Below are positions 59,463 to 64,000 of a stretch of DNA of 64,000 bases, piece after piece. The stretch lies in NCBI GenBank assembly GCA_016794425.1, contig JAEUHR010000004.1, forward strand, positions 48,750 to 112,749. The letters run 5' to 3'. Under the pieces are notes generated by a model, which worked only from the letters and a program-made list of their open reading frames with translations, made no database searches and had not been told where the DNA came from. How positions within the stretch are numbered: position 1 is the stretch's first letter; the number at the start of each line of letters is the position of its first letter. This DNA is from Planctomycetota bacterium. Lineage in GTDB: Bacteria > Planctomycetota > UBA1135 > UBA2386. Position numbers and translations under genes: made by a program.

Positions 59463-60983
59463 GTGCTGGCCCGAGCCCTCGCACTTGCCTGCCTCACGAT
59501 CGTCGGCGCGCTGCCCGCGTGGTGGCTCGACGGCTGGACCGGCACCGAGGGGCGCCGCGTGCAGATCGCGCTCGAGATGCTGCGCGCCGGCGAGTGGATG
59601 GTGCCGACGCTCGGCGGCGAACCGACCTGGGCCAAACCGCCGCTGCACTACTGGCTGCTGCGGCCGATGCTGGATTGGTTCGGCGTCGTGCCGTGGGCCG
59701 CGCGGCTGCCGTCGGTGCTGCTGACCGCCGTGACCGCGGTCACGGCGATGGAACTGCTGCGCCGCTGGTTCGGGCGCGGGGCCGGCTGGATCGGCGGGCT
59801 CGGCATCGCGCTGTCGCCGCTGGTGCTGTTCGAGTGGCCGACCGCGGAGATCGATCCGGTGTTCGCGTGCTTCACGGCGATGTCGCTGTGGATGCTGGCG
59901 ACCGGCGTCGGTCGGCAGAGCCGCGGGCTCGTGGTCGCTTCCGGCGTGCTGGCCGGTCTCGCGCTGCTCAGCAAGGGGCCGCCGTTCTTCCTGTTCGCGG
60001 TCGGCGCCTACCTGGTCTGGTGGCGCCGGCGTGGCCTGCGCTTCGCGCTGGCGCACTTCGCGCCGATGCTGGCGGTCGTGGCGGCCTACTTCGCGCCGTT
60101 GTGGCTGTTCCACGTCCCGCCGTCGAGCATGCTGGCGGTGGCGAGCGACGAATCGGTCGGCCGGCTCGCCTACCTCGACTGGGACCACGTCGTGTCGATC
60201 CCGAGCTACTGGTTGCGCGCGGTGGCGGTGCAGGCGCCGTTCGTGTTCTGGTGCTTCTGGGAGTGGCGCGGCGCGCGCGACGCGCGCATGGACGACGGCG
60301 ACCTGACGCTGCGCATGTGCAGCGGCGCCGCGGTCGTCGCGGTCGTGCTGCTGACGTTCTTTCCGGGGCGGCCGACGCGCTACCTGCTGCCGAACGTGCT
60401 GCTGTTCACGTTCGCGGTCACGCCGGCGGTCGCACACTACGCGCGGCTGCCGATCCCGGTCGGGCCGGTCGCGCGGCGCTGCGTGCGCGGGGTCGGCATC
60501 GCGGCGGCGGTCGCGATGCTGGTGCTGCCGTTCGTGCCGGCCGTGGGCGTCGGCGCCGTGGCGCTCGCTGCGGCCACCGCCCTGGCAGCGGCCTTCGTGG
60601 CGCGGCCGTGGCACGTCGTCGCGCTGTGCCTGGCGGTGCCGCTGGTCGCGGCGTGGACGGTCGGGCTCGAGCGCGCCTGGTCGCGGCCCGACAACCGGCG
60701 TGCGCAGGAGCCGGCGGCCGTCGTGCTGCGCCGCGAACTGGACGCCCTCGGCGCGACGCCTGGGCTCGGCATGCACGGGCACGTCGAAGGACCGCTGCTG
60801 CTCGCCGCCGACCTGCTGCCGCGCGGCGACGAGTCAGGGCGCACCGTGCCGACCGCAGCGTGGGTCATCGCCGAGGTCCCGCCTGGCAACGAACCGGTGC
60901 CGGGTCCGTACCGCGCGCGGCTGCGGCTGTGCCTGCCGACGAAGACGTTCGTCGTCGCCGAACGCGTCGACGCGCCACGGTGA
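59463..60983 (+). CDS. ArnT/GT39-like GT-C glycosyltransferase
   Basis: 506 residues, GTG at 59463. The first loop is like that of ArnT (GTEGRRVQIALEMLRAGEWM, then PTLGGEPTWAKPPLHYWLL), with the motif YxKPPLxYWL nearly intact (WAKPPLHYWLL), followed by about ten helices and the mid-chain LSKGPPFFLFAVGAYLVWW. ArnT transfers aminoarabinose to lipid A from undecaprenyl phosphate; relatives transfer other sugars. Placed between LAB_N and GT9 and overlaps the latter by 4 bp, so it is part of the glycolipid operon. Confidence 0.93.
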   Translation: MLARALALACLTIVGALPAWWLDGWTGTEGRRVQIALEMLRAGEWMVPTLGGEPTWAKPPLHYWLLRPMLDWFGVVPWAARLPSVLLTAVTAVTAMELLRRWFGRGAGWIGGLGIALSPLVLFEWPTAEIDPVFACFTAMSLWMLATGVGRQSRGLVVASGVLAGLALLSKGPPFFLFAVGAYLVWWRRRGLRFALAHFAPMLAVVAAYFAPLWLFHVPPSSMLAVASDESVGRLAYLDWDHVVSIPSYWLRAVAVQAPFVFWCFWEWRGARDARMDDGDLTLRMCSGAAVVAVVLLTFFPGRPTRYLLPNVLLFTFAVTPAVAHYARLPIPVGPVARRCVRGVGIAAAVAMLVLPFVPAVGVGAVALAAATALAAAFVARPWHVVALCLAVPLVAAWTVGLERAWSRPDNRRAQEPAAVVLRRELDALGATPGLGMHGHVEGPLLLAADLLPRGDESGRTVPTAAWVIAEVPPGNEPVPGPYRARLRLCLPTKTFVVAERVDAPR

Positions 60984-61996
60984 ACTCGATCCTGCTGGTC
61001 CGGCTGTCGGCGATGGGCGATCTCGTGCAGGGGATCGGCGCCGTGCGCGCGCTGCATGCCGTGCGTCCCGACCTGGCGATCACGATCGTCACGCAGGCGC
61101 CGTTCGCGCCGCTGTTGGACGGTCTGCCGGGTGTGCGCCGCGTCGTGCCGTTCCGCCGCGACGGTGGCCTCGCGGCACTGTGGCAGGTGCGCGCGGCGCT
61201 GCGCGCCGACCGCTACGACCTCGCGCTCGATCTGCAGGGCAACTGGAAGAGCGCGCTGGTGGCGCGCCTCAGCGGGGCGCGGCGCCGGATCGGTGCCGAG
61301 GCGGCGGCGCGCCAGGAGCCGGCCAGCCGGATGCTGCTGCACCGCACCGTGGCGGTGGACGGTCCACCGCACCCGGCGCGGATCGCCTGGCACCTGGTGC
61401 GCGAGGTGGCGCCCGGCGCGCCGTTCCTGCCGCCGCGGCTCGTGGCCGCACCCGCCGAACTCGCCGCCGAGCGCGCCGCGGTGGCGGCTGCGGGCATCGA
61501 CCCGGCGCGCCCGTTCCGCGTCGTCGTCGCCACCGACCCGGCCGATCCGCGCGCGCTGCGGCCGGCGGTGGTCGACCGGCTGGTGCACGCGGCCACTGGC
61601 CCCGCGCTGCTGTTGGTCGGGCCGGCCGAAGCCGGCCTCGTGCTGCCGCCCGGTGTGCCGGTGCTGCGCCACGGGCGCGGCGAACCGCGCCGGCTCATCG
61701 CGCTGGGCGCGGTGATTGCCGCCGCCGACGGGCGCGTCGTGGCGCCGGACACCGGCGCGGTGCACGTGCTCGCGGCTGCCGGCGCGGCGTGCGAGGTCCG
61801 GTTCGGCTCCGAGGATCCGCGGCGGACCGCGCCGCCGACCGCCACGGCGCTGGTCCACGCGGCGCCGCCGGGTTGTGCGCCGTGCCGGCAGCGCCGCTGC
61901 ACGCACGCGAACGGTCCCGTCTGCATGGAGTTCGATGCCGCCAACGCGCGCATCGTGCCGCTCGGCCTGCCGCCGTCGTCGCCCGGCGCGGCCTGA
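60980..61996 (+). CDS. Glycosyltransferase family 9 (heptosyltransferase-like)
   Basis: 338 residues, GTG at 60980 overlapping the preceding stop (GTGA). N-terminal ILLVRLSAMGDLVQGIGAVR, then RYDLALDLQGNWKSALVARL and in the C-terminal half VVAPDTGAVHVLAAAG. These are the GT9 (ADP-heptose:LPS heptosyltransferase) motifs DxQG and (P)DTGxxHxAaa. A cysteine-rich region near the end (PPGCAPCRQRRCTHANGPVCM) follows the usual GT9 tail pattern. Acts on the cytoplasmic face, adding a core sugar to an envelope lipid. Confidence 0.93.
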   Translation: MNSILLVRLSAMGDLVQGIGAVRALHAVRPDLAITIVTQAPFAPLLDGLPGVRRVVPFRRDGGLAALWQVRAALRADRYDLALDLQGNWKSALVARLSGARRRIGAEAAARQEPASRMLLHRTVAVDGPPHPARIAWHLVREVAPGAPFLPPRLVAAPAELAAERAAVAAAGIDPARPFRVVVATDPADPRALRPAVVDRLVHAATGPALLLVGPAEAGLVLPPGVPVLRHGRGEPRRLIALGAVIAAADGRVVAPDTGAVHVLAAAGAACEVRFGSEDPRRTAPPTATALVHAAPPGCAPCRQRRCTHANGPVCMEFDAANARIVPLGLPPSSPGAA

Positions 61997-62056
61997 CCGC
62001 CGGCGATCGCGCGCTGCGGCTTGCCCCGTCGCACCGTTCCTGCTTTCGTGCGGCGG

Positions 62057-62425
62057 ATGCCGCTGCCGCCGCCGAAACCGCACGATGCCGCCGTGCTCGA
62101 GACGTTCCCGAATCCGAAGCCCGGGCGCGACTACGAGATCGCGTTCGAGTGCCCGGAGTTCACCTGCGTCTGTCCGAAGACCGGCCAGCCGGACTTCGCG
62201 ACGATCCGGATCGAATACGTGCCGGGTGCGACGTGCGTCGAGCTGAAGAGCCTGAAGCTCTACCTGTGGAGCTTCCGCGACGTCGGCGCCTTCCACGAGC
62301 GCGTCACCAACGACATCTGCGACGACCTGGTGGCGCTGCTGGCGCCGCGGCGACTGGTCGTCACCAGTGAGTTCCGCGTGCGCGGTGGCATCACGACGCG
62401 GGTCGTCTGCCGCCACGGGACCTGA
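62057..62425 (+). CDS. queF: NADPH-dependent 7-cyano-7-deazaguanine reductase
   Basis: 122 residues from the ATG at 62057 (a TTG at 62021 would add 12 poor residues). Unimodular QueF fold. The catalytic Cys39 is in [15 protein letters not shown], with the supporting Asp46 next to it. [16 protein letters not shown] holds the QueF-specific E-(S/L)-K-(S/A)-x-K block with Glu62. Reduces preQ0 to preQ1 in queuosine biosynthesis. No other queuosine gene is adjacent. Confidence 0.96.
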   Translation: MPLPPPKPHDAAVLETFPNPKPGRDYEIAFECPEFTCVCPKTGQPDFATIRIEYVPGATCVELKSLKLYLWSFRDVGAFHERVTNDICDDLVALLAPRRLVVTSEFRVRGGITTRVVCRHGT

Positions 62426-62463
62426 CGCTTTCGCATAGCCGTCGGCGGGGCTACAAGGTCCGC

Positions 62464-63747
62464 GTGAAGGCCAAGTGGTGGCGCCGTGGGCTGTGGCTGG
62501 CCGGGTTCGGCTGCCTGTGGATCCACGCGTTCGACGATCCGCCGCTGGCGACCGGCGCCTACGTGCAAGACGTGCGCGGCGATGCCGCGACGCTGGCGAT
62601 GGTGACCGCCGCGCCGCAGCGGGTCGGCGGCACCGTGCGCGACGATGCGGGCGCGGTGGTCGCCGAGCTGGCGGCGCCGTCAGCGCGCCGCCGCCACGCA
62701 CTGCGGGCCGAGGGCCTGCGCGCCGGGCGCAACTACACCTACGAGCTGCGCGACGCCGGCAATGGCGCGCTGCTCGATCGCGGCGGCTTTCGCACGCCAC
62801 CGGCGGACGACCGGGCGCCGGTGCGATTCGCGTTCCTGGGCGATTCCGGCGGGCTGCCGGGCTGGATCTGGCTGCAGCGCACGGCACTGCTGCAGCTGCC
62901 CGCGCGTCTGGGTTGGCTCCCGGACGGTGCCGAGGTCACGGCGATCGGGGCCGCCGTGGCCGCCTGGCGGCCGGACTTCGTGCTGCATCTCGGCGACGTC
63001 GTCTATCCGAAAGGACAGCACGCGCACTACGCCAGCGGCTTCTTCCGGCCATTCGCGGGCGTGATGCGCGACGCGCCGCTCTACGCGGTGCTCGGCAACC
63101 ACGACCAGATGGACAGCGCCGGGCTGCAGATGCTGGCGAACCTGCGGCTGCCGCCGTCGGACCAGACCGGCGACGGACGCGGGTTCTCGTTCGCGTGGGG
63201 GCCGGTGCGCATCGTCGGCCTCGACTGCAACATCGACCGCATCGGCGACCACTTCGCGGCCGACCATCCGGCGCTCGAGTTCCTGGCGGAGCAGCTCGCG
63301 GTGGCGACCGAGCCCTGGATCGTGGTGGCGAGCCACTTCCCGCTGCGCAGCCAGTCGCGGCAGCGCAACCGCGGCGACCTGCTGCTGCACCTGTTGCCGT
63401 CCCTCCGCGACCATCAGGTGAGCCTCTACCTCAGCGGCCACGACCACTGCTACCAGCGGCGCGACGCCCTGCCGCCGGCCGGCGAGCCACCCTTGGTGGT
63501 CAGCGGCGGGGGTGGCAAGAGCCTCTACGAGGTGCGGCCCGGCGAAGGCTTCGTCGTCGAGTCGGCCTACCACTGGTGCAGTGCCGAGGTGCGCGGCGAC
63601 CGGCTGCGCGTCGAGGCGCACGGCATCGACGGCCGGCAGATCGACGCCTTCGAAGTGGGGTTGCCGGACGGGGAGCAGCTGGCTGCGCTGGGGCGCAGCC
63701 ACCCCGCGCGGGCGGCTCGGATCGCCGCGCTGGGGCGCGGCCGCTGA
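62464..63747 (+). CDS. Metallophosphoesterase, purple-acid-phosphatase-like
   Basis: 427 residues, GTG at 62464. After an N-terminal hydrophobic helix (WRRGLWLAGFGCLWIHAF) comes a fibronectin-like domain (YTYELRDAGNGALLDRGGF). The calcineurin-type metal motifs then follow in order: FLGDSGG, HLGDVVYP, LGNHDQM, ASHFPL and SGHDHCYQR. These motifs match purple acid phosphatase-like secreted or membrane-anchored phosphatases. Substrate unknown. The last gene in the window. Confidence 0.95.
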   Translation: MKAKWWRRGLWLAGFGCLWIHAFDDPPLATGAYVQDVRGDAATLAMVTAAPQRVGGTVRDDAGAVVAELAAPSARRRHALRAEGLRAGRNYTYELRDAGNGALLDRGGFRTPPADDRAPVRFAFLGDSGGLPGWIWLQRTALLQLPARLGWLPDGAEVTAIGAAVAAWRPDFVLHLGDVVYPKGQHAHYASGFFRPFAGVMRDAPLYAVLGNHDQMDSAGLQMLANLRLPPSDQTGDGRGFSFAWGPVRIVGLDCNIDRIGDHFAADHPALEFLAEQLAVATEPWIVVASHFPLRSQSRQRNRGDLLLHLLPSLRDHQVSLYLSGHDHCYQRRDALPPAGEPPLVVSGGGGKSLYEVRPGEGFVVESAYHWCSAEVRGDRLRVEAHGIDGRQIDAFEVGLPDGEQLAALGRSHPARAARIAALGRGR

Positions 63748-64000
63748 ACGATCCCGTCGCCGTCGACGATCGGCTGCAGCGTCGACGTAACCATCCGCAA
63801 GAAGGCAGTTTGCACCTTCGGTGAAAAATCATGAACGAGCGCTTGCAGGGCTTCGGGCAGCTCGCTACTGTCTCCCGCCCCTCACACGGCAGAGTTCGCG
63901 TCCGGAAGGACAGTGGACGAGCTGGAGTCGAGGCGATCTTTGGCATTCTGGGTGGCCTCGAAAGAAGCGTGTGAGCGAGGGTTGGCCTGATTTTGCGAGC
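63748..64000. other. Terminal intergenic region
   Basis: About 250 bp after the phosphatase gene, noticeably less GC-rich around GAAAAATCATGAACG. An in-frame ATG at 63831 opens 47 codons, too short and unsupported to call. Upstream control of a gene beyond the window is likely. Confidence 0.35.

Noticed and set aside
63831..63974. 47-codon open frame near the right edge
   Set aside because: No Shine-Dalgarno, no recognisable motif and a composition close to random; too weak to call.

Overview
The window is very GC-rich bacterial chromosome with strong G/C bias at third codon positions. It most resembles a member of the Planctomycetota. The evidence is several ECF sigma factors (one fused to a membrane anchor and carboxypeptidase-regulatory-like domains), a TPR protein next to an ECF gene, and many secreted proteins sharing a lineage-style C-terminal beta domain. 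No rRNA or ribosomal protein marker is present, so the phylum is an inference. About 55 protein genes and one tRNA (tRNA-Pro, GGG) are supported.

Layout. 1-9 kb: end of a TPR protein, an ECF sigma factor, lepA, a GAF hybrid histidine kinase, a secreted lectin-like protein, and an ECF sigma factor with a membrane partner. 9-19 kb: two GT-C type membrane glycosyltransferases, a serine beta-lactamase-fold hydrolase, a membrane protein, an Rpn-family nuclease and an M3 metallopeptidase. 19-26.4 kb: a probable operon of two tandem paralogous secreted proteins, a membrane-tethered ECF sigma fusion and a DUF1028/IPT secreted protein. 26.4-30.7 kb: a small membrane protein, an ABC permease/ATPase pair, a 12-cysteine repeat lipoprotein divergent from a DoxX protein, and a double VOC protein. 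30.7-34.3 kb: tRNA-Pro with a 21-bp duplication of its 3' end, then a lower-GC beta-propeller gene and a probable gene remnant.

34-42 kb holds metabolic and repair genes: alpha/beta hydrolase, sirtuin, TSUP transporter, SGNH-like secreted protein, FemAB-like acetyltransferase, SOUL protein, a PIMT-archease fusion and pdxH. 42.2-47.1 kb is a five-gene sulfur operon: persulfide dioxygenase/rhodanese fusion, a split YeeE/YedE transporter, a triple rhodanese and an ArsR regulator. It is preceded by a perfect inverted repeat over a predicted leaderless promoter. 47-53.9 kb holds small helical proteins, lipoproteins, a DUF2911 protein, asparagine synthetase and inositol-phosphate synthase. 53.9-62 kb is an envelope-glycan cluster: GT87, DPPR synthase, GT2, LpxB-N-like protein, ArnT-like GT-C and GT9, with an ADP-forming acyl-CoA ligase. 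queF and a metallophosphoesterase close the window.

Working together. The sulfur operon would import thiosulfate-type sulfur, pass sulfane sulfur among rhodaneses and oxidise persulfide, under ArsR control. The glycan genes suggest polyprenyl-phosphate-linked sugar donors, including ribose/arabinose, feeding GT-C transferases. The features most worth following up are the membrane-tethered sigma factor operon, the 12-Cys lipoprotein with DoxX but no MNIO enzyme in view, the PIMT-archease fusion, the sulfur operon operator, and the C-terminal domain shared by several secreted proteins.
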